Assembly (NCBI RefSeq): GCF_029581195.1
Contig: NZ_CP120737.1
Location: 3,449,001 to 3,513,000, forward strand
DNA length: 64,000 nucleotides
Direction: 5' to 3'
DNA from: Solwaraspora sp. WMMD791
Lineage (GTDB): Bacteria; Actinomycetota; Actinomycetes; Mycobacteriales; Micromonosporaceae
The notes beneath the pieces were generated by a model. That model ran no database searches. It saw only the letters and a list, made by a program, of their open reading frames with translations, and was not told the DNA's origin. Made by a program: the position numbers and the translations under genes. Position 1 is the stretch's first letter. Every line of letters starts with the position of its first letter. Positions 24,103 to 32,423 of the stretch are shown here, one piece after another.

Positions 24103-26685
24103 CTATTCGGCTGCCAGCGAGGTGACCACGGGTTGCCGTAGCGCCCGCCGGGCCGGCAGCACCGAGGCGACCAGGGCGGCGACCGCCGCGCCGGCGACGA
24201 TCACGCCGAGCTGTGCCCACGGCACCTGCAGCTGGAAGATCCCGTCCTCGGCGTTGTTGAGGACGGCGAGCGCGCTCAACGCACCGGCCACGCCGATCGC
24301 GATGCCGCACGCCGTACCGCTGACCGCGGTCAGCACCGCCTCGGTGGCGAGCATCCGGCGCAGTTGGCCCCGGGTCAGGCCGACCGCCCGCAGCAGGGCG
24401 TTCTCCCGGGTCCGTTCGACCACCGACAGCGTGAGGGTGTTGGCCAGGCCGAGCAGTGAGATGAGGATCGCCAGGGCCAGCAGGGCCAGCACGAACTGCA
24501 GCACCGTGTCGACGGTGCTGGTGCGTGATTCGGCGTACGAGGCCCGGTCGACGAACGTCACGAACGGGTAGCTGACGACGACGGACTCCACCGCCTCGCG
24601 GGCGGCCTGATCGTCGACGCCGGCGGCCGGGTCGAGCTGCACCAGCCAGGTGTCGATGCCGGGGTAGACGGCGGTGACGTCCTCCTCGACGGCCAGCACC
24701 GTGCCGGAGACCGGCTGGTCGCCGCCGGGCGGGTCGGCGAGGACCGCGACGACGACGGCGTCGCGGGCCTGCCCGACCGGACCGGCCGGCCCGACCGGAT
24801 CAGCAGGATCTGCCGGGTCTGCCGGGTCTGCCGGGACGGGCTCCAGGCGGATCCGGTCGCCGACGGCGTACCCGGTCGCCTCGTTGACGATCACCCGGCC
24901 CGGACCGAATTCCCGGACGTCTCCGTCGACCACCGCCAGTTTCGCCTTGGCCAGCAGGTCGGGGTGGCCGGCGGTCACGTAGAAACCGCCCGGTGCTCCG
25001 TACACCTCGGCGTCAGCGAGCACCACACCGAGTTCCGGCAGGTCACGCAGCCGGTCGATCAGTTCCGGCGGCACCGGATCCAGATCGGACTGTACGATGA
25101 ACGCGGCTCCGATCCGGGCGTCGACCTCCCGTTCCACGGCCTGTTTGACGCTGTGCGCGCCGACCGCGAACGAGGTGACCAGGCCGATGCCGATCACCAG
25201 GGCCATCGCGGTGGCGGCGGCGCGGCGCGGGTTGCGGACGGCGTTGGCGACCGCGAGCCGGGCGGTCGGACCGGCGGCCCATCCGGTCAGTCGGCCGAGC
25301 AGCCGGGTGACCGCCGGCACGATCAACGGGCTGGCCAGCACCAGGCCGAGGAAGGTCAGGATTCCACCGGCGACGACGACCAGCAGGTCCTCCAGCCGGC
25401 CGGCGGCGACCAGCCCGAGCACACCGGCGACGAGCAGCAGCAGACCGGTGCCGAGCCGCAACCGGCCGACCGGGCGGGCTACGGTCAGTGCCGCGTCGGT
25501 CAGCGCCGCGACCGGCGGTACGGCGGTGCCGCGCCAGGCCGGCAGCAGAGCCGCGCCGACGGTGACCCCGACGCCGCAGATCAGCGCGACCGCGACGGTA
25601 CGCAGGCTGATCACGGTGCCGCTCGGCGTACCGGCGCCCAGTTCGGCATAGAGCTGACGCAGTCCGACGGCGGCCACCACCCCGAGCAGCAGACCCCAGA
25701 CCGCGCCGATCAGCCCGACGGCGGCGGCCTCGACGATGCCGGCCCGGAACAGTTGTGCCCGGGTGGCGCCGACGAGCCGCAGCAGCGCGGTCTCCCGGGT
25801 GCGTTGGGCGAGCAGAATGGTGAAGGTGTTGGCGATGACGAAGGCGGCGACGAAGACCGCGATCGCGGCGAACGCCAGCAGCAGGCGGGTGAACTGCTCC
25901 CCGTTGCCGACCGCGTGGTCCAGCGCGTCGGCGCGCAGTTGCTCGCCGGTGCGGGTGACGACGTAGCCGCCGACGGCGGTGCGCAGCCGTTGCGCCAGTT
26001 CGGCCTGGCCGACGCCGGGTTCGGCGACGACCAGCACCCGGTCCAGGTCGGTACGGCCGATCAGCCGGCGGGCGTCGGCGTCGACCATGCCGAGCAGCGC
26101 GCCACCGGAGTCGACGCCGGTTCCGGCGACGTCGACCAGGCCGACCACCTGCAACGGCTGCGGCTGCCGGTCGGTGGCGGCGACCCGGATCTGGTCGCCG
26201 ACGGCGATGTCCCGCCGGTCGGCGGTCCGGGCGTCCAGGACGGTCTCGCCGGGCCGTTGCGGCAGCCGGCCAGCGGCCAGCGGCAGACCGGCCAGCTGGG
26301 GGTCCGCCGGGACGGTGACCATGCTGTTCATGCCGGGAATGGACTGGTTGTCCGGGCCGAGCAGCCCGATGCCGAATGAGCTGAAGGTGCCTTCGGCGGC
26401 GGCGACCCCGTCGACCTGCCGGACGGCGTCGACCAGGGTGGTCGGCAGGAGCACGCCGTCGACGTCGGGCGCGCCGGCCACACCGGGCGGTACGTCGAAG
26501 TCGCGGGTCAGTTCGACGTCGACGAAGCGGTCGAGCAGGCCGGCGCGTTCCTCGGTGGCGGCGGTCAGCCCGTCGGAGAAGATCAGAGTGCCGGTGACGA
26601 AGCCGACGCCGAGGACGATCGCCAGCGAGGAGAGCAGCAGTCGGGTGGCGTTGGCGCGCAGGGAGCGCAGGGTGAGGCGCAGCAT
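24103..26685 (-). CDS. FtsX/MacB-type ABC transporter permease
   Basis: 860 residues from ATG 26685 (MLRLTLRSLRANATRLLLSSLAIVLGVGFVTGTLIF), 7 bp after the ATPase stop; a start at 26715 is possible. Ten predicted membrane helices: one at the N-terminus, three around 260-390, two around 420-460 plus a mid helix, and three at the C-terminus, with two large extracytoplasmic domains between. Duplicated FtsX domains (AFVIANTFTILLAQRTRETALLRLVGA and LLGLANTLTLSVVERTRENALLRAVG). A PADPADPADP repeat lies in the second external domain. Confidence 0.93.
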   Translation of the reverse strand: MLRLTLRSLRANATRLLLSSLAIVLGVGFVTGTLIFSDGLTAATEERAGLLDRFVDVELTRDFDVPPGVAGAPDVDGVLLPTTLVDAVRQVDGVAAAEGTFSSFGIGLLGPDNQSIPGMNSMVTVPADPQLAGLPLAAGRLPQRPGETVLDARTADRRDIAVGDQIRVAATDRQPQPLQVVGLVDVAGTGVDSGGALLGMVDADARRLIGRTDLDRVLVVAEPGVGQAELAQRLRTAVGGYVVTRTGEQLRADALDHAVGNGEQFTRLLLAFAAIAVFVAAFVIANTFTILLAQRTRETALLRLVGATRAQLFRAGIVEAAAVGLIGAVWGLLLGVVAAVGLRQLYAELGAGTPSGTVISLRTVAVALICGVGVTVGAALLPAWRGTAVPPVAALTDAALTVARPVGRLRLGTGLLLLVAGVLGLVAAGRLEDLLVVVAGGILTFLGLVLASPLIVPAVTRLLGRLTGWAAGPTARLAVANAVRNPRRAAATAMALVIGIGLVTSFAVGAHSVKQAVEREVDARIGAAFIVQSDLDPVPPELIDRLRDLPELGVVLADAEVYGAPGGFYVTAGHPDLLAKAKLAVVDGDVREFGPGRVIVNEATGYAVGDRIRLEPVPADPADPADPADPVGPAGPVGQARDAVVVAVLADPPGGDQPVSGTVLAVEEDVTAVYPGIDTWLVQLDPAAGVDDQAAREAVESVVVSYPFVTFVDRASYAESRTSTVDTVLQFVLALLALAILISLLGLANTLTLSVVERTRENALLRAVGLTRGQLRRMLATEAVLTAVSGTACGIAIGVAGALSALAVLNNAEDGIFQLQVPWAQLGVIVAGAAVAALVASVLPARRALRQPVVTSLAAE

Positions 26686-26692
26686 CTCCGGT

Positions 26693-27463
26693 TCACCTGC
26701 CCGCGTAGGCGTCACGCCCAGCGGAGTCCAGGCGGGACATCACGTCGAGGATGGCGTCGGCGTCGGGCCGGTCCAGGTCGGTGACCCGGCGCCCGTCGGC
26801 GAGGAAGGTGACCCGGTCGGCGCGGGTGGCGGCGAGCGGGTCGTGGGTCACCATGACGACGGTCTGGCCGAGCTGGTCGACGGCGTCGCGCAGCAGCCGC
26901 AGCACCTCGGCGCCGGAGCGGGAGTCCAGGTTGCCGGTCGGTTCGTCGGCGAAGATCACCGCCGGGCGGGTGATCAGGGCCCGGGCGACGGCGACCCGCT
27001 GCTGCTGCCCGCCGGAGAGTTCGGCGGGGCGGTGGCCGAGCCGGTCGGTGAGCCCGACGGCGGCCACCACCTGCCCCAGCCAGTCGCTGTCGATCCGGCC
27101 GCCGGCGATCGCCACCGGCAGGGTGACGTTCTCCAGTGCGGTGAGGGTGGGCAGCAGGTTGTAGCGCTGGAAGACGAAGCCGATCCGGTCGCGCCGCAGC
27201 ATGGTCAGCCGGCGGTCGTCGAGCCGGGTGATCTCGGTGTCGCCGATCCGGACGGATCCGGCGGTGGGGCGGTCCAGCCCGGCGAGGCAGTGCATCAGGG
27301 TCGACTTGCCGGATCCGGAGGCGCCCATGATGGCGTGGAACCGGCCGGCGGCGAAGGCGATGTCGACGCCGTCCAGCGCGGTGACCGCCGCCGCACCGTT
27401 GCCGTACACCTTGGACAGGCCGGTGGCGGTGACCGCTGCCGCGGTCGAAGTGATCGTTGACAT
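26693..27463 (-). CDS. MacB/LolD-type ABC transporter ATPase
   Basis: 256 residues. Walker A ASGSGKSTLMHCLAGLD, Q-loop FVFQRYNLLPTL, signature ELSGGQQQRVAVARAL, Walker B VIFADEPTGNLDSRSG, switch VMVTHDPLAA. LolD/MacB features (TGNLD, FVFQ.YNL) agree with its FtsX-type permease downstream. Likely exports a drug, peptide or lipid. The two-component pair ~130 bp downstream on the same strand may sense the same compound, as in Bce-like or LiaRS-like modules; inference. Confidence 0.95.
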   Translation of the reverse strand: MSTITSTAAAVTATGLSKVYGNGAAAVTALDGVDIAFAAGRFHAIMGASGSGKSTLMHCLAGLDRPTAGSVRIGDTEITRLDDRRLTMLRRDRIGFVFQRYNLLPTLTALENVTLPVAIAGGRIDSDWLGQVVAAVGLTDRLGHRPAELSGGQQQRVAVARALITRPAVIFADEPTGNLDSRSGAEVLRLLRDAVDQLGQTVVMVTHDPLAATRADRVTFLADGRRVTDLDRPDADAILDVMSRLDSAGRDAYAGR

Positions 27464-27547
27464 GCGGGTAACGCTAGGGACGCGGGCGGTGTCTGGCGTC
27501 CGCCGTACTACGTCACTTGGGGGTCCGTCGCGGGTCGCAGTCGGGAC

Positions 27548-27575
27548 CCGGCGTACGCCTCAGGTCGTACGCCGG
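27548..27575. terminator. hairpin downstream of the response-regulator gene
   Basis: 10-bp perfect stem CCGGCGTACG / CGTACGCCGG with an 8-nt loop, 16 bp beyond the minus-strand stop at 27591. Confidence 0.6.
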
Positions 27576-27590
27576 CAAAGGTCCGTCGGG

Positions 27591-28268
27591 TCAGCCGGGT
27601 GTGCCGGGGCGGATCAACCCCGTCTCGTACGCCAGCACGACGGCCTGGACCCGGTCCCGCAGCCCCAGCTTGGCCAGGATCCGCCCGACGTGGGTCTTGA
27701 CGGTCGCTTCGGCGACGGTGAGCCGGCCGGCGATCTCGGCGTTGGACAGCCCCTGGCCGAGCAGCAGCAGCACTTCGCGTTCCCGGTCGGTGAGCCCGTC
27801 GACGGTGGGGGCGGCCGCCCCGGCGGTGACCAGCTGCCCGGCGAAGCGGTCCAGCAGCCGGCGGGTGATCCGGGGCGCCACGACCGAGTCACCGGCGGCG
27901 ATCACCCGGATCGCGGCCAGCAGTTCCTCCGGCGGGACGCTCTTGAGCAGGAATCCGCTCGCCCCGGCCTGCAGCGCGGCGAAGGCGTCGGCCTCGGTGT
28001 CGAAGGTGGTCAGCACCAGCACCCTGGGGGTGGGTCCGGTGGCGCAGATCCGCCGGGTGGCTTCGACGCCGTCGAGGACCGGCATCCGTACGTCCATCAC
28101 GACGACGTCGGCGTCGACGGTACGCAGCAGCCGCAGCGCCTCGGCGCCGTCGCCGGCCTCGCCGACCACGGTCATGTCGCCGGAGTAGTCGAGCACCATC
28201 CGGAAGCCGGCCCGGACCAGGGCCTGATCGTCGACGAGGACGACCCGGATCGGGGCGGTGCCGGTCAT
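27591..28268 (-). CDS. NarL/LuxR-family response regulator
   Basis: 225 residues from ATG 28268, overlapping the kinase stop by 4 bp (ATGA). Receiver: VVLVDDQALVRAGF, phospho-Asp in VVMDVRMPVLDG, LTTFD, Lys in GFLLKSVPPEE. LuxR HTH: LTDREREVLLLLGQGLSNAEIAG and VKTHVGRILAKLGLRDR. Complete and canonical; the longer frame to 29114 is antisense or out of frame with the kinase and not coding. Confidence 0.95.
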   Translation of the reverse strand: MTGTAPIRVVLVDDQALVRAGFRMVLDYSGDMTVVGEAGDGAEALRLLRTVDADVVVMDVRMPVLDGVEATRRICATGPTPRVLVLTTFDTEADAFAALQAGASGFLLKSVPPEELLAAIRVIAAGDSVVAPRITRRLLDRFAGQLVTAGAAAPTVDGLTDREREVLLLLGQGLSNAEIAGRLTVAEATVKTHVGRILAKLGLRDRVQAVVLAYETGLIRPGTPG

Positions 28269-29515
28269 GCCGCCGCCGCCATGGTCAGGGGGATCGACGC
28301 GCGGACCTGCCAGCCGCCGTCGAGCCGCGCGCCGGCGGTGAACTCGCCGCCGTACAGTCCGGCCCGCTCGCGCATGCCGATCAGACCGTGCCCACCGGCC
28401 GGTAGCGCGGCGGCCGGCAGCGGCAGCGGGGTGACGTTGGTCAGCGCGGGTGCCGCCGCCGTGGCCGCCCGACGGCCACCGTCGTCGACGACCTCGATGG
28501 TGATGGCCTGCCGGGTGTACGTGATCGCCACCCGCGCCGTGGCCCGTTCCCCGGCGTGCTTGAGGACGTTGGTCAGCGACTCCTGCACGATGCGGTAGAC
28601 GGCGAGGGCGACCCCGTCGGGCACCTCCGGGGCGGTGCCGGTCACCGCGAACTCGACGGCCAGCCCGGCGCTGCGGGCCTTCGCCACCGCCTCGCCCACC
28701 TGGTCGAGGGCGCCGCGTGGGCGTTCCACCACCGCGTCGGCGGAGCGCTCCGGATGACGCAGTACGTCGATCAGCTGGCGCATCTCGCCGAGCGCTTCCC
28801 GGCCGGTGGCACCGATCGTGGTCAACGCGGCCCGGGTGCGCTCCGGGTCGCGGTCCAGGGCGAACCGGCCGCCGTCGGCGTGCACGATCATGACCGACAG
28901 CGAGTGGGCGATGATGTCGTGCAGTTCGCGGGCGATCCGGCCACGTTCCTCGACGACGGCGATCCGGGCCAGGTGGTCGCGTTCGCGTTCGGCGGTGGCG
29001 GCGCGCTCCTCCAGGCTGCGTACGTACAGGTGCCGGATCCGCACGGTCAGGCCGAGCAGCGTCACCCCGATGGTGACCGAGGCAGCCAGGGTGAGGACGT
29101 AGCGGTCCAGCCACGGCTGGTCGGGGCCGGTCGGGCTGAGCAGTACGGCGGCCGCGAAGCAGCCGAACAGGGTGACGCCGAGGGCGGCGAACCCGACCCA
29201 GGCGCGGTGGGCGTACTTCACGGCCGAGTAGAGCGCGACGAAGATCGCCACGTCGTGCGGCAGCAGGGTGAAGGTGTCGCCGGCGAGCAGTTGGGCGGCG
29301 GCGAGCAGGGCGACCACGGCGAACGTGGCGGCCGGGAAGCGACGCCGGGCGAGCAGCGGCAGGGCCATCAGCACCCCGTGCACGATGCCGACCATGCCGT
29401 AGGCGCCGCCGGCGATCACCGACGCGGAGCCGACGACGGCGACGATGACGAGGTCGAACAGCAGATCGCGGCCGCGCAGCATCCAGCGCGGGAGGGTCGG
29501 CGTGGGCGTCGACAT
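28265..29515 (-). CDS. DesK/LiaS-type sensor histidine kinase
   Basis: 416 residues. Five or six membrane helices in the first ~160 residues with very short loops (intramembrane-sensing type), HisKA_3 with phospho-acceptor His in ARELHDIIAHSLSVMIVHADGG, HATPase_c with NVLKHAGERATARV and GHGLIGMRERAGLYGG. Partner of the response regulator at 27591; the MacB-type ABC genes are the likely target or sensor partner. Confidence 0.95.
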   Translation of the reverse strand: MSTPTPTLPRWMLRGRDLLFDLVIVAVVGSASVIAGGAYGMVGIVHGVLMALPLLARRRFPAATFAVVALLAAAQLLAGDTFTLLPHDVAIFVALYSAVKYAHRAWVGFAALGVTLFGCFAAAVLLSPTGPDQPWLDRYVLTLAASVTIGVTLLGLTVRIRHLYVRSLEERAATAERERDHLARIAVVEERGRIARELHDIIAHSLSVMIVHADGGRFALDRDPERTRAALTTIGATGREALGEMRQLIDVLRHPERSADAVVERPRGALDQVGEAVAKARSAGLAVEFAVTGTAPEVPDGVALAVYRIVQESLTNVLKHAGERATARVAITYTRQAITIEVVDDGGRRAATAAAPALTNVTPLPLPAAALPAGGHGLIGMRERAGLYGGEFTAGARLDGGWQVRASIPLTMAAAA

Positions 29516-29569
29516 GCAGCGAGCGTACCCACGGTCAGGTGCGGGACCGGCCGGCCCGCCGGGTCCGCC

Positions 29570-30763
29570 TCAGGTGCGGGACCGGCCGACCATCGCGCCG
29601 ACGATCATCCGGTCGACGCCGGGCAGGCCGGCGGCGGCCAACGCGACCCGGCGGGCCCGCAGCCACCACTGGCGCTGCGGCACGAACCAGCGGGCACCGC
29701 GTCGAGCCACCTGCTGCTTGTCGGTGATGACCGGCCGCATCGCCGTCTCGTAGCGGCGCAGGGCGGTGGCGAGCAGGGTCGGGTCGGCGGCGGCCGTCGG
29801 GTCTGCGGTGGCGCCGAGGGCCCGGGTCAGCTCGTCGGCGAGGGTCTGCGCCCCGGCGACAGCCAGCGAGGCGCCCTGCCCGGCGAGCAACGACACCGCC
29901 TGGCAGGCGTCGCCGACCAGCACGACCCGGCCGTGGTTCCAGTACGGCAGGTCGATCTGGGCGACCTGGTCGTAGTAGATCTCGTCGGCGGGTGGGCAGG
30001 CGGCGAGCGCCTGCGGCACGATCCAGCCGAGGTCGGCGTACTCCTTGTGGAGGGCGGCCCGGGGATCCGCCGGCAGCGTCGGATCGCTGCTGTGGTGCAC
30101 GGCGAAGGCCGCGACCCGGCCGTCCCGTAGGGCGTAGCAGCCGAGCTGGCGGCGGGTGCTGTCGGTGAGGGCGAACTCGTCGCCGATCTCGGCCCGTACC
30201 GCCGGGTCGTCGAACACCCAGGCGGCGGTGTGGAAGCCGAGGTAACGCAGGAAGTGGCGTTCGTCGCCGTAGACGAGCCGACGCACGGTGGAGTGGATGC
30301 CGTCGGCACCGATCAGCAGGTCGGCGCGGTGGACGGTGCCGTCGGCGGTGGTGGCGTCGACGCGGTCGGAGCGATGGTCGATGCGGGTCAGCCGGCTGTC
30401 GAAGCGCAGCGCCACCCGCTCGGGCAGCGCGTGGCGCAGAATGCGCTCCAGGTCGGGGCGCATGATGCTGGTCAGCCGGCCGTCGACCATCTCGGCGAAC
30501 CGGGCGTAGCTGAGACTGGCCCGGCGGCGACCGCGCTCGTCGCGGTAGGTCAGCGCCTGCACCCGGTAGCCGTGCTCCTGCAGCTGCGGCAGCAGCCCCA
30601 TCCGGTCGAGCACGTCGTAGCCGGGACCGAAGAAGTCGATCATGTAACCCTCGGTACGCGGGGCGGCCGCCTGCTCCAGCACGGTCACCGACCAGCCGGC
30701 GGCGTCGAGCCGGTGCGCGAGGGCCAGCCCGGCGATCCCGGCCCCGCAGATGACCGCCTTCAC
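29570..30763 (-). CDS. FAD-dependent aromatic-ring monooxygenase (PHBH/TetX-like)
   Basis: 397 residues. N-terminal GxGxxG: AVICGAGIAGLALAHRLDAAGWSVTVLEQA; mid motif LLIGADGIHSTVRRLVYG (DG motif); C-terminal VVLVGDACQAVSLLAGQGASLAVAGAQTLADELTRA (GD motif). This three-motif layout fits class A flavoprotein monooxygenases, including tetracycline-modifying and rifamycin-type enzymes; substrate unknown. The start overlaps the TetR stop by 4 bp, so the pair is one operon, probably induced by the compound it oxidises. Confidence 0.93.
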   Translation of the reverse strand: MKAVICGAGIAGLALAHRLDAAGWSVTVLEQAAAPRTEGYMIDFFGPGYDVLDRMGLLPQLQEHGYRVQALTYRDERGRRRASLSYARFAEMVDGRLTSIMRPDLERILRHALPERVALRFDSRLTRIDHRSDRVDATTADGTVHRADLLIGADGIHSTVRRLVYGDERHFLRYLGFHTAAWVFDDPAVRAEIGDEFALTDSTRRQLGCYALRDGRVAAFAVHHSSDPTLPADPRAALHKEYADLGWIVPQALAACPPADEIYYDQVAQIDLPYWNHGRVVLVGDACQAVSLLAGQGASLAVAGAQTLADELTRALGATADPTAAADPTLLATALRRYETAMRPVITDKQQVARRGARWFVPQRQWWLRARRVALAAAGLPGVDRMIVGAMVGRSRT

Positions 30764-31380
30764 TGTCGGTCCCCTTCCGTCGTGGCGCTTCCCGTCGTGG
30801 CGCTTTCCGTCGTGGCGTCGATGACGATCATCCGGGTGAGCGGCCCGGCGGCCACGCCCGAGGTCAGAGCGGGTGACAATGGACGGTGCAGCAGCAGCCC
30901 GTCGACGGCGGCGGCGAGCACGGCGGCGGTGGCCGCCGGGTCGGCGACGCCGTGGCCGGCGAGCCAGTCGGCGAGCCGGCCGCGCAGGTCGTCGAGGACG
31001 CCGGCCAGGGTACGCCGCAGGTCGTCGTCGCGGGCGGCGGCAAGATAGGTTTCGGCGAACAGCAGCGATGTCGGGTCGGTGCCGGAGTAGCCGTCCAGGG
31101 CGGCGAGCATCGACCGTACGCCGTCGGCCGGGGTGGCCGCCGTCGTCAGCAGCGCACCCAGGTCGGCGGTCAGGTCGGTGACCGCGGTGGTGGCCGCCTC
31201 GATCAGCAGCGCCCGCACCGACGGGTAGTGGTAGTGGACCAGACCGGGTGCGACCCCGGCCCGGTCGGCGACCACCCGGGTGCTGACCGCCGACCAGCCG
31301 CGTTCGGCGATCAGCGTGACGGCGGCGGCCCGCAGCCGGGCCCGCACCTGTCGGCCGCGTTCGGCGGCGCTCTGCGTCAT
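30760..31380 (-). CDS. TetR-family transcriptional regulator
   Basis: 206 residues from ATG 31380 (MTQSAAERGRQ); an upstream ATG at 31440 would overlap the operator and is less likely. HTH: RLRAAAVTLIAERGWSAVSTRVVADRAGVAPGLVHYHYPSVRALL. C-terminal ligand domain typical in length; the tail has a TTESATTGSATTE repeat. Autoregulation through the palindrome at 31441-31467 is expected. Confidence 0.93.
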   Translation of the reverse strand: MTQSAAERGRQVRARLRAAAVTLIAERGWSAVSTRVVADRAGVAPGLVHYHYPSVRALLIEAATTAVTDLTADLGALLTTAATPADGVRSMLAALDGYSGTDPTSLLFAETYLAAARDDDLRRTLAGVLDDLRGRLADWLAGHGVADPAATAAVLAAAVDGLLLHRPLSPALTSGVAAGPLTRMIVIDATTESATTGSATTEGDRQ

Positions 31381-31440
31381 CCGCAACCCCTCGTCGTCTG
31401 TTGGTCGCTCGCTCCGGTAACTCGCCCTGGGCGAACGCAC

Positions 31441-31467
31441 TGGACGTTTACCCTAGGCGAACGTCCA
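31441..31467. promoter_or_regulatory. probable TetR operator
   Basis: TGGACGTT (31441-31448) and AACGTCCA (31460-31467) are perfect 8-bp arms around an 11-bp spacer, 60 bp upstream of the TetR ATG and in the gap to the divergent gene at 31593. Confidence 0.78.
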
Positions 31468-31592
31468 AGACGTTACCACGTCGATCCGTTGCGTGAAAAC
31501 GACTCTGGATTCCGAGGCCGCCGCCATGCGATCCTTGTTGGCGTTTAGTAATCACACGATCACCGATGGCTACCCCTCGGCCGGAGGCGCAC

Positions 31593-32423
31593 GTGAGCGA
31601 GTTGTACCGCAGGCCCTACTACGAACCGCCGCCGGGCAAGGACAGCGGTGCGACTCCGATGCAGGTGCTGATCACCGGCATCACCCCGCCAGCGCCGTCC
31701 GCGACGTACGGCGCAATGACCACCCTGGTCGGTCTCCGCCTCGACGGCCCCCGCCACTGGATCCGGTTCGACGAGATCCCCGCCCACCCGCTCAGCCAGT
31801 CCGCGCCCGTTCAGCGCTACGACATCGTCTCCACCGTCGCCGAGCCGGACCCCGACGACCCACGTCCGGAAAGCTGGCGGGCCCACGACGGCACCCTGCG
31901 CGTCCGCCACGAGGCACGCCAGTGGCCCCGGCGCACCGCGATCCTGCACCACCACGCCGAATGGTCCATGTGCGACATCCACCAGGCGGCGACCGAGCGC
32001 GACGACGCCCAGTCGGTCGCCCTGATCCGCGCCGCCGAGCTGCGATACCTGCGGATCGGTCGCACGCCGGTGGCGGCACCGGCCGAACGCTGGTCCGCCG
32101 CCACCTGGCGACGCCACGAACCCGACCTGTTCCGGCCGATCGTGCACGACCTGCTGCGCCGCCCGCCCTTCACCCTCGCCTACCGCTACCGGTGCCACCA
32201 TGGCGGCTGCCGAGGTCACGTACAGCAGCTGCGCGACCGGGAAGTGGTCGCCTTCCAGCAGCGCCGCCGCAGATACTGCGGGCTGCCGCTGCGTCGCGCA
32301 CTTGTCGGCGAGTTCTGGTGGCCGCTGCGCCAGCCCGGCCGGGAGGTGGGGTTCCTGGTCGGCAACCGCCGCGACGCCCCGGCCACCTTCGACGTACTGG
32401 ACACGATCATCCTCCGCCGTTAA
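31593..32423 (+). CDS. unknown protein with a Cys/His cluster
   Basis: 276 residues from GTG 31593, chosen for the GGAGG at 31582-31586; ATG 31566 is an alternative. Not recognised as a characterised family. An N-terminal beta-rich region (MQVLITGITPPAPS, LVGLRLDGPRHWIRFDEIPAHPLSQ) is followed by RYRCHHGGCRGHVQQLRDREVVAFQ near 205-230, where CxxxxCxGH could bind a metal or DNA. Ends tail-to-tail with the SARP gene, overlapping by 4 bp. The TetR operator lies upstream, so it might be co-controlled. Confidence 0.72.
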   Translation: MSELYRRPYYEPPPGKDSGATPMQVLITGITPPAPSATYGAMTTLVGLRLDGPRHWIRFDEIPAHPLSQSAPVQRYDIVSTVAEPDPDDPRPESWRAHDGTLRVRHEARQWPRRTAILHHHAEWSMCDIHQAATERDDAQSVALIRAAELRYLRIGRTPVAAPAERWSAATWRRHEPDLFRPIVHDLLRRPPFTLAYRYRCHHGGCRGHVQQLRDREVVAFQQRRRRYCGLPLRRALVGEFWWPLRQPGREVGFLVGNRRDAPATFDVLDTIILRR

